Below are positions 13,511 to 22,009 of a stretch of DNA of 24,398 nt, piece after piece (the stretch's first letter is position 1; the number at the start of each line of letters is the position of its first letter). A model generated the notes under the pieces. The model saw only the letters and a list, made by a program, of their open reading frames with translations. It made no database searches and was not told the DNA's origin. Origin of the DNA: Treponema sp. UBA4267 (GTDB lineage Bacteria > Spirochaetota > Spirochaetia > Treponematales > Treponemataceae); NCBI GenBank assembly GCA_002395155.1, contig DGWD01000002.1, forward strand, positions 1 through 24,398. The letters run 5' to 3'. The position numbers and the translations under genes are program-made.

Positions 13511-16423
13511 ATGAAAATGAAAACTAGATTTTTAGGACTAATTTGCCTGACTTTATTTGCATTCATTTCCTGTGAAAACTCAACAACAATTTATACTCCA
13601 GTGGAACCGACTTATTGTACCGTAATATTTGATTCTAATGGAGGCACAGAAATTGCTTCTCAAAAGGTTGAAAAAGGAAAAACAGTTCCAAAACCAACTA
13701 ATCCGATAAAAGAAGGTTATACCTTTTCTAATTGGTACAATGGAAATTCGCTTTTTGATTTTTCAACTCCAATAAATTCAGATATTACTTTAGAAGCATC
13801 ATGGAGTAAAAACTCAACTGAGGAAGGAAATTCTGATAATGATGAAAGTGGTGAGGAAAACAATACTGATCCTGGAGAAATCAGTGAAAATAAAAAAATA
13901 TATACAATTATATTCAATATAAATGATGGTTCTGATAATCCCATAACAAAAACTCAAAACATTGAAGAAGGTAAAGCCTCTTCATTAACCACTGCAGTTT
14001 CTCTCGCATTCGTTAGAGCAGGTTATGTTTTTTCGGAATGGAACACTGTACAGGACGGAAGCGGTACTAAATATTCTGATGGCGCAGAAATTACACTTAA
14101 CAGTAATCTAACACTCTTTGCTCAATGGACAGCTGGAAACGGAACGTACTACACAGTAAAGCATTACCAGCAAAATATTACTGATGATAATTACACGCTT
14201 ATAGAAAATGACACACAAATTCTAACCGGAAAAACAGGCTCTTCAACAAATGCAAATTCAAAAACATACGAAGGATTTACAGCACAGACCTTTGAACAAA
14301 AAGATATTGCTGTCGACGGAAACACAACCATTGAAATCTATTACAATCGAAACATCATTACCCTCACTTTTTCTGCAAATGGTGGAACTTGGTCAGATGG
14401 AACAACAGTCGATAAGATATTGACAGGAAAATATGGTGCGGTTGTAAATATACCTGACTTACCAACACTTACAGATTATAAAGGAAAATGGGATCAAGAA
14501 ATCCAAACAACTTTTTCAGAAAATAAGAAATATTCGGTAGTTTGGATGGATAGTGCTTATGTATTCGCCGAAAACTTGGACGAAATAGATTTTAATGATG
14601 CTATTTATAAAACTAAGAGTCTTATAAAACTTGGTGGAGAGTGGACTTCTTCTGATTTAATTAATCTAGGGGAAAAACTACGAAGTTCAAGTTATACTAG
14701 AACTTATACTCTTGATATGTCAGAAGCTCTTGGAATAACAAAAATTCCTGACAGAGCTTTTTTTTCATCAGAGTTTGCCGGAAAGTGTAAACTTTTTAAA
14801 GTCATTCTTCCTGCAACAGTAACAGAAATTGGAACGGAAGCATTTTCAAATACAAAGATTTCTTCAATAAATCTTCCTGCAAGTGTTAAAGTGATAGGTG
14901 ATTTAGCATTCGAGGGGACATCATTTGGGAAAATTGAGATACCTGAAGGCGTAAAGAAAATTGGGACTGGTGCATTTAGAGATTCTCCCTTGCAAGAAAT
15001 ATCGCTACCATCAACTCTTAATGTAATCGGCGAACAGGCTTTTAAAAATTCATGGTTAAGATCTATTGAAATTCCTGACAGTTGTACAGTAATAGAAAGT
15101 TTTGCGTTTGAAAACTGCGAGTATTTGCAATCTGTTAATATTCCGGCTAATATTACAAGAATTGGAACTTATGCTTTTTCGAATTGTAAACAGTTGGCTA
15201 GTGAAATAACGATAGGAAGCAAAATTACGGAAATTCCACAAGACTTATTTTATGGTTGTAGAAATCTAACAAAAATAAGTCTTCCAAATACAATTAATGT
15301 AATAGGCCAAAGAGCATTCAGCAGTTGTATTTCTTTGGAAACTATTAACATTCCTATCAGTCTCGAGACAATTGGAGAAGATGCATTCGGAGGAACAAAA
15401 ATAACAGAAGTAATAATACCTTCTAGTGTCAAATCAATTCCTTCAGAAGCATTTGGCGGGTGTAAACTCCTTAAAACGATTACACTTGATAAATCTACTT
15501 CATTAGAACCCAGTGCTTTTTTTGATGTGCCAGCACAGGATATCTATTACAATGGTACTCTTGAAGAATGGATTGAAAATGGTGTGAAACATTTTGGAAA
15601 TGCTGGAGCTTTTCAAGAACGCAGAGGGTATAAATTGCACTTAAATCAAAATCAAGAATTTTTAATGATTAATTCCTATAATGCAGTAAATACAATAAAT
15701 GAACTTCCTGCCAGCGATACTCTTTATTCAATTGTTGCGACGGGAAACATTGACGAAAATCTTGTGAAAGAAGTAGTTGCTGCAATTAGTAAAAACTCTG
15801 GTGTAAAAAAAGTCAAATTAAACCTTGCAAATACAAATGGTTTGACAAATTTATTAGAAAAGACTTTCTATGGGCAAAGTAAAATTACAGAAATCGTTTT
15901 GCCAGAATCTTTAATAAATATTGGCAATTATGCTTTTAGTCTTTCATCTCTTACGAATATTGTAATTCCTGATTCAGTACAGACAATAGGCGAGCATGCG
16001 TTTGAGTCTAGCGGTCTGGAAAATATAACACTGCCATCATCTTTAACGAAAATACCTGCATATTGCTTTTGTGAATGTAAATCGTTGACAAAAATATCTA
16101 TTCCTAATTCTGTTGTGGCTATTGGAGAAAACTCTTTTAATCTCTGCTCAGCCTTATCAACAATCACAATTCCCGAACAAGTAAAAATAATTGGAAAGGA
16201 TGCATTTTTACATAACGAATTTACTTCTATAACCTTCAAAAATACAGAAAATTGGTATAGGAGTTTATCATCGGATTATGACTCATTTTCATGGAGTGAT
16301 GGGGCAAAAGTTTCTGCAACATATCTTGCTAGACCAGCAAGTTACAATTTAAATGGTTATTTTTGCGAGCCGGTTAGTTATGGAAGATATAATTCATATT
16401 ACCTGTTTCACAAAACAAACTGA
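13511..16423 (+). CDS. Surface lipoprotein with InlB-type and BspA-type leucine-rich repeats
   Basis: A 970-residue protein; ATG 13511 was chosen because GAGAGG lies upstream and the product then starts with a signal peptide (MKMKTRFLGLICLTLFAFIS followed by C21, a lipobox). Two InlB B-repeat-like units follow (about 36-99 and 127-205: IFDSNGGT...GYTFSNWY and a second ending LTLFAQW), then a MucBP-like segment (about 212-275) and another NGGTW unit. Two arrays of LRR_5 repeats follow (about 406-660 and 780-910) with the pattern I-x-L-P-x-S-V-x-x-I-G-x-x-A-F-x-x-C. Such proteins are displayed on the spirochaete surface and bind host or bacterial partners. It is AT-rich, has no close operon partner upstream, and has a 14-bp gap to the next gene. 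Confidence 0.9.
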   Translation: MKMKTRFLGLICLTLFAFISCENSTTIYTPVEPTYCTVIFDSNGGTEIASQKVEKGKTVPKPTNPIKEGYTFSNWYNGNSLFDFSTPINSDITLEASWSKNSTEEGNSDNDESGEENNTDPGEISENKKIYTIIFNINDGSDNPITKTQNIEEGKASSLTTAVSLAFVRAGYVFSEWNTVQDGSGTKYSDGAEITLNSNLTLFAQWTAGNGTYYTVKHYQQNITDDNYTLIENDTQILTGKTGSSTNANSKTYEGFTAQTFEQKDIAVDGNTTIEIYYNRNIITLTFSANGGTWSDGTTVDKILTGKYGAVVNIPDLPTLTDYKGKWDQEIQTTFSENKKYSVVWMDSAYVFAENLDEIDFNDAIYKTKSLIKLGGEWTSSDLINLGEKLRSSSYTRTYTLDMSEALGITKIPDRAFFSSEFAGKCKLFKVILPATVTEIGTEAFSNTKISSINLPASVKVIGDLAFEGTSFGKIEIPEGVKKIGTGAFRDSPLQEISLPSTLNVIGEQAFKNSWLRSIEIPDSCTVIESFAFENCEYLQSVNIPANITRIGTYAFSNCKQLASEITIGSKITEIPQDLFYGCRNLTKISLPNTINVIGQRAFSSCISLETINIPISLETIGEDAFGGTKITEVIIPSSVKSIPSEAFGGCKLLKTITLDKSTSLEPSAFFDVPAQDIYYNGTLEEWIENGVKHFGNAGAFQERRGYKLHLNQNQEFLMINSYNAVNTINELPASDTLYSIVATGNIDENLVKEVVAAISKNSGVKKVKLNLANTNGLTNLLEKTFYGQSKITEIVLPESLINIGNYAFSLSSLTNIVIPDSVQTIGEHAFESSGLENITLPSSLTKIPAYCFCECKSLTKISIPNSVVAIGENSFNLCSALSTITIPEQVKIIGKDAFLHNEFTSITFKNTENWYRSLSSDYDSFSWSDGAKVSATYLARPASYNLNGYFCEPVSYGRYNSYYLFHKTN

Positions 16424-16443
16424 TAAATTGGCAGGAGATGTCT

Positions 16444-16923
16444 ATGAAAATAAATCATCATGAATCTGTTTGGAAAATAGGAAGTCGTTGGTCAGAGAAC
16501 GGAGATATAAACAGGAAAATATTTTGCTTATTCAAGGAATCTCATTGCGTGTTCTTTGGTGACAATCAAAATCACACAACTTCACATATTAACACCTATA
16601 AAGATAAAATTAAAAAAAATGATTTTCTGCTGATTGCAGACGGATTGAATATAATTGCACTGGCTCAAATTATAAGTTCGGGGGATTATATTCAAAATTT
16701 GGAAGATATTCCACATGATGTTTTTGAGATAAATAAATCTGCTTTTGACTATAATTGGGAAACAAACAATAAAAATGCTTTTGGTTGGAAAGTAAATCTA
16801 CGATATCCGAATGATGGAATTATTGTACAAAGAAAAATAAAAATTGGTAGACAAAGAATTTATAAAATGCACAAGTATGCAGATGATGTTATTGATATAT
16901 TCAATAATTTTTCTCATACTTGA
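16444..16923 (+). CDS. Hypothetical protein, about 159 residues
   Basis: The ATG at 16444 was preferred over 16438 because AGGAG (16433-16437) is then 6 nt upstream. The protein has no signal peptide or membrane segment. The segments IGSRWSENGDI, VFFGDNQN, IKKNDFLLIADGLNIIALAQ and a basic C-terminus (QRKIKIGRQRIYKMH) recall the general layout of EVE/PUA-like nucleic-acid-binding folds (a beta-barrel with a K-x-x-D-x-L-L turn). That is only an impression. It follows the lipoprotein gene by 20 bp and may share its transcript. No function is assigned. Confidence 0.6.
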   Translation: MKINHHESVWKIGSRWSENGDINRKIFCLFKESHCVFFGDNQNHTTSHINTYKDKIKKNDFLLIADGLNIIALAQIISSGDYIQNLEDIPHDVFEINKSAFDYNWETNNKNAFGWKVNLRYPNDGIIVQRKIKIGRQRIYKMHKYADDVIDIFNNFSHT

Positions 16924-16964
16924 TTAGAATATAAGCGGAAGTTAAAACAGCCTTGTCTAATCAA
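16920..16964. terminator. Inverted repeat at the end of the hypothetical gene
   Basis: TTGATTAGA (16920-16928) and its exact complement TCTAATCAA (16956-16964) flank a 27-nt loop and overlap the stop codon. There is no T-run directly after, so it could be a weak terminator or a binding site. Confidence 0.35.
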
Positions 16965-17027
16965 ATTAATTGACAACTTTTGCCTCCAGTAAAAACAGCA
17001 TTTTTCAATGAAATTTTTCAAAAATTG

Positions 17028-17036
17028 TGATATAAT
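17028..17036 (+). promoter_or_regulatory. Extended -10 promoter of the UPF0175 gene
   Basis: TGATATAAT is a perfect extended -10 (TG-n-TATAAT). The -35 region is weak, as is usual for this type. A start near 17043 gives a leader of about 27 nt containing GGAGG (17060-17064). Confidence 0.5.
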
Positions 17037-17069
17037 AATGAGAAAGTTAATAATGAAATGGAGGTTTTT

Positions 17070-17360
17070 ATGGAATACGCAACAATACAGCTAAAAGTTC
17101 CAAAAGAAATGCAGGTTTATTTTACTGATGATTATGCATTTGAGTCAAATGAAGAACTGAAGCGAAACGCTCTCCTCCTATATCCATATATTCACAATAA
17201 TACAATATCTCATGGCAGAGCCGCTGAAATTTTAGGAATAAAAAAGCTGGATTTAATTGATTTATATGATGACATGGGATTTCCTTATTTTGATATGGAT
17301 ATAACAGATGTAATTTCAGACATTCAAACTTTCCGTGCTGTAAAAAAGGAAATGGCATGA
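17070..17360 (+). CDS. UPF0175 family antitoxin-like protein
   Basis: A 96-residue protein starting at ATG 17070, 5 nt after GGAGG; an in-frame ATG at 17058 lies before that ribosome binding site. It matches UPF0175: an N-terminal strand (ATIQLKVPKEM), the segment ELKRNALLLYPYIHNNTISHG, and a helix-turn-helix-like RAAEILGIKKLDLIDLYDDM followed by GFPYFDM. These proteins usually precede a DUF3368 PIN-like toxin and act as its antitoxin. Here the stop overlaps the toxin's original ATG (ATGA at 17357-17360), but the toxin is deleted, leaving an orphan antitoxin. Confidence 0.85.
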   Translation: MEYATIQLKVPKEMQVYFTDDYAFESNEELKRNALLLYPYIHNNTISHGRAAEILGIKKLDLIDLYDDMGFPYFDMDITDVISDIQTFRAVKKEMA

Positions 17361-17649
17361 TAGCTCCACAGGGCTTGATTTAGGTGAAAGCGAAGCAATA
17401 TATCTTTCCGACAGCAAGAAAGCTGACATTTTGCTGATGGATGAAGTTCGTGGTCGAGAAGTCGCTGCAAGAATGGGAATAAAAATCATGGGAACAATCG
17501 GAGTTTTAGGAACCGCTTTTGAAGAAAAAATTATTTCTAAATCCGAAATCAAAAACGCAATTGAGATATTACGAAATTCTGGACGACATATTAGTGAGCG
17601 TCTCTATGAACAATTATTAAATTTTATAGAAAGCAGTAACAATGCCTGA
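17357..17649 (+). pseudogene. DUF3368 (PIN-like toxin), N-terminal part deleted
   Basis: The original start survives as ATGATAG at 17357, but it now runs into a stop within eight codons. From 17365 a different frame reads LDLGESEAIYLSDSKKADIL, then LMDEVRGREVAARMGIKIMGTIGVLG and a C-terminal helical region, typical of the second half of DUF3368. The first roughly 90-100 residues, including the N-terminal acidic residue and the S-N-T-S-P motif of the active site, are missing. The deletion begins within three codons of the start, leaving the antitoxin untouched. An active ribonuclease is not expected. Confidence 0.82.
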
Positions 17650-17680
17650 CATGATTTTCATAGCGGATTTCTAGTCTAAT

Positions 17681-17809
17681 GCGTTAGGCTATGGAGCGGT
17701 GCGAAGCAGTCTGCGTCAGCAGACCGGCCGTAGGCAAGCCGCGGAACAGCCGACGTAGCGAGTTTGTGAAGCAAACTCGGTAAGTGAGCGTAGCGAACGG
17801 CGAACGCCC
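17681..17809 (+). repeat. GC-rich dispersed repeat, copy B, between convergent genes
   Basis: Begins GCGTTAGGCTATGGAGCGGT and ends CGAACGCCC. It includes a hairpin CGAGTTTG-tgaa-CAAACTCG near 17759-17779, like those in the flavodoxin insertion. It lies between the ends of the toxin remnant and the acetyltransferase. The GTTAGGC end fits the GTTRRRY core of integron attC sites, but no cassette arrangement is evident. Confidence 0.7.
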
Positions 17810-17820
17810 TGTTAATCCTC

Positions 17821-18468
17821 CTATTCCTTCTGCTCCTCAGGATCGAGCATATTAATAACTTTTGCAGGCACCCCACCGACTACCGCAAAATCCAGAACAT
17901 CTTTTGTGACAACAGCACCCGCCGCAACCACTGCATATTCGCCGATTGTAACGCCGGGACAAACAGTAACGTTCATTCCAAGCCAGGCATTTTTTTTGAT
18001 TGTGACCTTGCCGTAGGTGTATTTTGTGTGACGCTCATTAAAGTCATGGTTGATTGTAGCAATGCGAAGACCAGGCGCAATGCAAACTCCGTCGCCAAAC
18101 TCAATTCCGCCGGATGCCGACAAAATTGCCGAATGATTGATGAAGACATTTTTCCCGAACTTTACACGGTTTCCAAAGTCGCAGATAAAAGGAGTGAGAA
18201 TGCGAACATCATCCAGTTTGCGGCCAAAAAGTTCTTCCAGGTCAGAAACATAACTTTCGTCATCGGGCATCTTTGCATTTGCTTTTGCGCAGAGCTTTCT
18301 CGCGTGCATACTCGCTTCGCTCGTTTGCATGAGAAGAAATTATATAAATCGTCGCTCACGCGACTTGCGCATCATCTCGCTGACGGCTTCCTTAAAATAA
18401 GGCTCGCGAACATCCGTTGGTCCGCCTTTTTCCATAAGTTCATAAACATAGCCTGGGGTGTAGTCCAT
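17821..18468 (-). pseudogene. Sugar O-acetyltransferase (maltose/galactoside acetyltransferase type), interrupted by a palindromic insertion
   Basis: From ATG 18468 (GGAGGA upstream) the frame reads MDYTPGYVYELMEKGGPTDV and EAVSEMMRK, the N-terminal part of this family, for 42 codons. TAA follows at 18342-18340 inside an insert. The same frame then resumes as KLCAKANAKMPDDESYVSDL and continues through a hexapeptide-repeat left-handed helix (FGKNVFINHSAIL, IATINHDF with the catalytic histidine, GKVTIKKNAWLGMNVTVCPG, VAAGAVVTKDV) to the stop at 17821. Only the insertion breaks it. Removing the insert between two AAG codons gives MMRKLCAKANA, a good family sequence. It is divergent from the TetR gene, with a shared promoter region. 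Confidence 0.85.
18300..18363. repeat. Small palindromic element inserted in the acetyltransferase gene
   Basis: A 64-bp block with perfect 7-bp inverted ends (TCGCGTG / CACGCGA) and an internal near-palindrome, CTCGCTTCGCTCG. Counting AAG on either side in the minus-strand frame, the extra sequence is 69 bp, a multiple of three. The minus-strand left end AAGTCGC is the same as that of the insertion in the flavodoxin gene. Confidence 0.65.
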
Positions 18469-18492
18469 TTTGTCCTCCGAATAAAATAATTT

Positions 18493-18618
18493 GGGCGTTC
18501 CCGCCTGCTTTTAGCAGTCGGTCGGGCGTTCCGCCATTCCGCTGTCGCTTCAGCCTCCTCACTCCGCCTGCGGCTTCGTTGCGGTGGCCGCCTCCGGCGT
18601 GGCTCCATGCCCTAACGC
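18493..18618 (-). repeat. GC-rich dispersed repeat, copy D, filling the acetyltransferase leader
   Basis: On the minus strand it begins GCGTTAGGGCATGGAGCCAC and ends GAACGCCC. It starts 8 bp after the -10 element and stops 14 bp before GGAGGA, the same geometry as copy C before the flavodoxin. Both copies share the blocks CGGTCGGGCGTTCCGC and TTCCGCTGTCGCT. Confidence 0.8.
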
Positions 18619-18626
18619 ATATCTGC

Positions 18627-18654
18627 ATTATAAACGACATGTGTCTATTATCTA
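18627..18654 (-). promoter_or_regulatory. Promoter of the acetyltransferase gene
   Basis: On the minus strand, TATAAT at 18632-18627 with a weak -35 (TAGATA, 18654-18649) 16 bp away. Homologous to the flavodoxin promoter at 11491-11518. The spacer carries GACATGTGTC, which may be part of an operator. Confidence 0.5.
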
Positions 18655-18668
18655 TGGGCAAGATATGG

Positions 18669-18674
18669 TATAAT
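18669..18674 (+). promoter_or_regulatory. Candidate -10 element of the TetR gene
   Basis: TATAAT on the plus strand, 60 bp before the TetR start, with no good -35. The operator at 18686-18706 lies just downstream of it, where a bound repressor would block transcription. Confidence 0.4.
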
Positions 18675-18685
18675 GTTGTTTAAAC

Positions 18686-18706
18686 GGCAGATGTTGCAAA
18701 TATGCC
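18686..18706. promoter_or_regulatory. TetR-type operator-like palindrome
   Basis: A 21-bp imperfect palindrome starting GGCAGAT, ending ATATGCC, with TTGCAA at its centre; seven of ten positions per arm are complementary. It lies 28 bp before the TetR start codon and matches the site at 11550-11570 at 18 of 21 positions. Confidence 0.55.
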
Positions 18707-18733
18707 TATTAAACAGGCTTTTCCGGAGGAAAG

Positions 18734-19297
18734 ATGGCTGAAGAAAAACTCGACCCGCGCATTATCCGCACAAAGGAAGCAATTCAGACGGTTTTTAAGC
18801 AGATGGTCTGTGAACTGCCTTATGAAAAAATTACAGTAAAGGCGATTACCGAGGCGGCCGGAATCAACCGCAATACTTTTTATCTCCATTATAATTGCGT
18901 GGACGATGTGCTTGCGGAGATTCAGGCAAAGCATTCCGGCGAATACAGCGCCATTGTCTCGGGCTTTGACCATCTTAAGGAAACCGGAAAACTTGTGCGG
19001 GCCTTTTTTGAATACATGGAAGCTCAGGATGGTTTTTTCAAGCGTGTTACCTGCGACAGTCGTTTTGACTATATCCGCGAAAGAATGCAGAACCGGGTAA
19101 CAAAGCAGGCAGCGGAATCTCGTCCTCTCAAAGGTCTTGACCAGAGTGTGCGCAACATTCTTTTGACTTTTAATAACTGCATTGTACTGCTTTACCGCCA
19201 GTGGGTTGCCGACGGTCGTAAGATTCCAATGGAAGAAATGATTGAGCTTGCAACGACTCTGCTTGAAAATGGGATGAAGGGGTTTAGGAATAAATAG
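18734..19297 (+). CDS. TetR/AcrR-family transcriptional regulator
   Basis: A 187-residue regulator; GGAGGA precedes the ATG by 4 nt. The N-terminal helix-turn-helix spans about 10-56 (RTKEAIQTVFKQMV, EKITVKAITEAAGINRNTFY, LHYNCVDDVLAEI), the TetR signature. The C-terminal ligand-binding part (about 65-187) resembles the TetR_C group found in DhaS-like regulators (FFKRVTCDSRFDYIRERMQ, then VLLYRQWVADGRKIPMEEM). Intact, with no unusual residues. It lies between a divergent acetyltransferase and a co-directional MATE exporter 78 bp downstream. A likely model is repression of itself, the acetyltransferase, possibly the exporter, and the flavodoxin at 11247 through the shared palindrome. The ligand is unknown. 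Confidence 0.9.
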   Translation: MAEEKLDPRIIRTKEAIQTVFKQMVCELPYEKITVKAITEAAGINRNTFYLHYNCVDDVLAEIQAKHSGEYSAIVSGFDHLKETGKLVRAFFEYMEAQDGFFKRVTCDSRFDYIRERMQNRVTKQAAESRPLKGLDQSVRNILLTFNNCIVLLYRQWVADGRKIPMEEMIELATTLLENGMKGFRNK

Positions 19298-19375
19298 AAA
19301 TATAAAACTAGTTAATACAGGTATAATGAAGATACCCGTCGTTGATTTTTTTCATCAGATTATATACGATGCCTT

Positions 19376-20716
19376 ATGTCTGAGACAACTTTGTTTACTT
19401 CCGGGAGAATTGCTCCCCGGCTTCTTCGTTTTGCGCTTCCAGTTCTTGGGGCTTTGTTTTTACAGTCTTTTTATGGTGCGGTAGATTTACTTATTGTAGG
19501 TCAGTTTGGAAACGCCGCCGATGTTTCTGCTGTGGCAACTGGAACCATGATGATGCAGACCATTACTTTTATAATCGTTGGTCTTGCTATGGGTACAACC
19601 ATTCAGATGGGACAGGCACTGGGGGCCGGTAAAAAAGAAAAGGCTGCCGACATTGTTGGAACGAGCATAATCTTCTTTGCCCTGCTGGCATTTGTGGTTA
19701 CTGTTATCATGATTTTTCTTACAGAACCTTTTGCCCTTCTCATGCAGACTCCAAAGGAAGCATTTGATAAAACCTGTATGTATGTTCATATCTGTTCGGC
19801 AGGAACTGTTTTTATAACTGCCTACAATATGATGGGCGGTGTCTTCCGTGGAATGGGAGATTCAAAAACCCCGCTTCTGACTGTTCTTGTTGCCTGCATA
19901 ATTAACATTTTTGGTGATCTTCTTTTTGTTGCTGTTTTTCACATGGCAGCAAGTGGGGCTGCTCTGGCTACTGTTATTGCACAGGCTTTGAGTGTTCTAT
20001 TTTGTCTGATTATTGCAAAAAAACGAGGGCTTCCATTTACTTTTTCAAAAAAGAATATCCACTGGAAGGGAAATCTTGTGACTCTGGTCTGCAAAACTGG
20101 TGCACCAATTTCTTTGCAGGACGGACTTGTTACTGTATCTTTCCTTGTGATAGCGGCAATCATCAACCGGCTTGGCTTGATTGCATCTGCGGGTGTAGGA
20201 GTAGCAGAACGTGTCTGCGGATTTATTATGCTTGTTCCTTCTGCATTTTCTCAGTCTTTGAGTGCCTTTGTAGCACAAAATATTGGAGCCGAAAAATATG
20301 ACCGTGCAAAAAAAGCATTGCTGTATTCTATTGCGGCCTCTCTGGCTTGTGGTGTGATTATGGGCTATTTTGCCTTCTTCCACGGAAATCTTTTGGCTGC
20401 CATTTTCTCTAAAGACAAGGAAGTAATTTCAGCTGCCCATTCTTATCTTAAGGCCTACGCCATCGACACACTTTTTGTTTCATTTCTCTTTTGTTTTATC
20501 GGATATTTTAATGGATGCGGAAAAACTTCCTTTGTTATGATTCAGGGAATCGTGGGAGCTTTCGGTGTTCGTATTCCTGTTTCATATTTGATGAGCCGCA
20601 CGGTGAATCCAACGCTTTTCAGAATCGGTCTTGCAACACCGTCTTCAACTTTTGTGCAGATTATCTTGTGTGGAATTACCTTTTTGATGTTGGAAAGGAA
20701 GAGAAAAAAATCATAG
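19376..20716 (+). CDS. MATE-family multidrug/metabolite efflux transporter
   Basis: A 446-residue membrane protein of the MATE family with about 12 hydrophobic segments in two six-helix halves. Family features include ALPVLGALFLQSFYGAVDLL in helix 1, the QMGQALGAGKKEKA loop (about 81-94), MMGGVFRGMGDSKTPLLTVL after helix 4-5, and VAQNIGAEKYDRAKKALLYS in the second half. It exports organic cations or metabolites using a sodium or proton gradient. The ATG at 19376 lacks a clear ribosome binding site. A TATAAT at 19322-19327 may give it its own promoter, or it may be read through from the TetR gene. The protein looks complete and ends in a basic tail. Confidence 0.92.
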   Translation: MSETTLFTSGRIAPRLLRFALPVLGALFLQSFYGAVDLLIVGQFGNAADVSAVATGTMMMQTITFIIVGLAMGTTIQMGQALGAGKKEKAADIVGTSIIFFALLAFVVTVIMIFLTEPFALLMQTPKEAFDKTCMYVHICSAGTVFITAYNMMGGVFRGMGDSKTPLLTVLVACIINIFGDLLFVAVFHMAASGAALATVIAQALSVLFCLIIAKKRGLPFTFSKKNIHWKGNLVTLVCKTGAPISLQDGLVTVSFLVIAAIINRLGLIASAGVGVAERVCGFIMLVPSAFSQSLSAFVAQNIGAEKYDRAKKALLYSIAASLACGVIMGYFAFFHGNLLAAIFSKDKEVISAAHSYLKAYAIDTLFVSFLFCFIGYFNGCGKTSFVMIQGIVGAFGVRIPVSYLMSRTVNPTLFRIGLATPSSTFVQIILCGITFLMLERKRKKS

Positions 20717-20752
20717 GATTATATTGCAGCACACCAGACGCAAAATAGAACA

Positions 20753-22009
20753 CTAAAGTTTCATTCCATCGGGGAAGGGGGTTGTTCTCATAAGCCCCCA
20801 CATCTTGTCGATATAACTTAAAGTGTAAAAGTTTTCATAATGATGGTAATAGAAGCAGCCCTTCTTTGTTAGAGTGTAGATTCCATTTTCCTTTTGGAGA
20901 AAGCCCAGTAGCCTTGCAAGAGCAAATTCCATTCCGTACTTGTACTTAAGTTTTTTACCGAAAAACTTCTGGAAATCTTTTGGATCCAGGCGAGTTGTAT
21001 ATAGAGTCCAGAAAAGCCAGTAGCACATCCTTTTTCTCTGGCTGAAATTTATTGTAAGTGAGGTTGCAAGTTTTCCTTCGTTTATACAGCGGGCATATTC
21101 CTTTACGCTGAAGGTATTAACTTTAAACTGGCTGCGCAGCAAAGTTGTGGCAGAACAGCCAAAGCCAAGGAAGTTTTCCCGGGTCATAGAAGAGTATTTT
21201 GCGCTTTTGTCGTTAGAGAAAGTCCAGATTGAATCGCGGCGGTAACCTTTTTCCGTGCACCAGTCGGTTATTGCATCAAGGAGATGGTGCTTCTGATTTT
21301 TAGACATCGGCTTAACGGTATTTTTTGCAAATGAAAAATCAATAAAAGGATAGATTGCCACATGATTTGCACCGTATTCGAAGGCCTTTGAAATATCTGC
21401 TTTTAAATCCTCTACAGTCTGGTCCGGAAGTGCAAAAATAAAATCCATACTTACGGTTTCAAAAGGAATCTTCTTTAAGGCTTCAAACATCCTTGAGTAA
21501 TCAAAATTGTCGCGGCCAAGTAGGGCAAGATATTTTTGATTGAAGGATTGAATTCCAATGCTGATTTTTGTAACGCCAGCTTCCTTTAATTTAAGGAGAG
21601 TTTCTTCGGTCACATTATCAGGATGAAGTTCAAGACCAATCCCTTCGGTTATTTCAAAATATCTGTTTAATTCTGAAATTATTTCTCCGATTCTGTCTGC
21701 TGCAAGAGCCGGAGTTCCACCACCAAAGTAAAGGCTTGTTGTTTTCTTTCTTGTGCCATTGTTCATAGCACCAACTTTTTGAATTTCTTTTTTGAGGGCA
21801 TCAATATAAAGAGCCATATCCTGCTGATTGTATATCTGCTTGCAGTAAGGGCAGAAAGTGCAGATTTTTTTGCAAAAAGGAATATGAACATAAAGACCAA
21901 GACTTTCCAGGTTGGTATAGTCTATAAAATCACTTCCTCCAGCGGTAAAAGTAAAAGGTGAAAAAGATCTTGTAAGCCACATTCGTGTTAAAGTTGTAAT
22001 TAAACTCAT
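20753..22009 (-). CDS. HemN/HemW-like radical SAM protein (coproporphyrinogen III oxidase-like)
   Basis: A 418-residue protein. ATG 22009 was chosen because AGGAC lies 5 nt upstream; an in-frame ATG at 22051 has none. Residues 40-55 hold the cluster motif YVHIPFCKKICTFCPYCK (C46, C50, C53: CX3CX2C plus a following cysteine). Then come SLYFGGGTPAL (SAM-binding GGGTP), GLELHPDNVTEETL, ISIGIQSF and MDFIFALPDQT, all typical of the HemN/HemW class. The C-terminal winged-helix-like domain ends IYTLTKKGCFYYHHYENFYT. Relatives act in haem synthesis, haem delivery or haem breakdown (HutW/ChuW group); which applies cannot be told here. It has an unusual N-terminal 35-residue basic hydrophobic lead (TRMWLTRSFSPFTF). 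The stop lies 36 bp from the convergent MATE gene. Confidence 0.85.
   Translation of the reverse strand: MSLITTLTRMWLTRSFSPFTFTAGGSDFIDYTNLESLGLYVHIPFCKKICTFCPYCKQIYNQQDMALYIDALKKEIQKVGAMNNGTRKKTTSLYFGGGTPALAADRIGEIISELNRYFEITEGIGLELHPDNVTEETLLKLKEAGVTKISIGIQSFNQKYLALLGRDNFDYSRMFEALKKIPFETVSMDFIFALPDQTVEDLKADISKAFEYGANHVAIYPFIDFSFAKNTVKPMSKNQKHHLLDAITDWCTEKGYRRDSIWTFSNDKSAKYSSMTRENFLGFGCSATTLLRSQFKVNTFSVKEYARCINEGKLATSLTINFSQRKRMCYWLFWTLYTTRLDPKDFQKFFGKKLKYKYGMEFALARLLGFLQKENGIYTLTKKGCFYYHHYENFYTLSYIDKMWGLMRTTPFPDGMKL

Noticed and set aside
18028..18661. Several open frames across the acetyltransferase and its leader repeat
   Set aside because: Shadows of the acetyltransferase or of repeat copy D.
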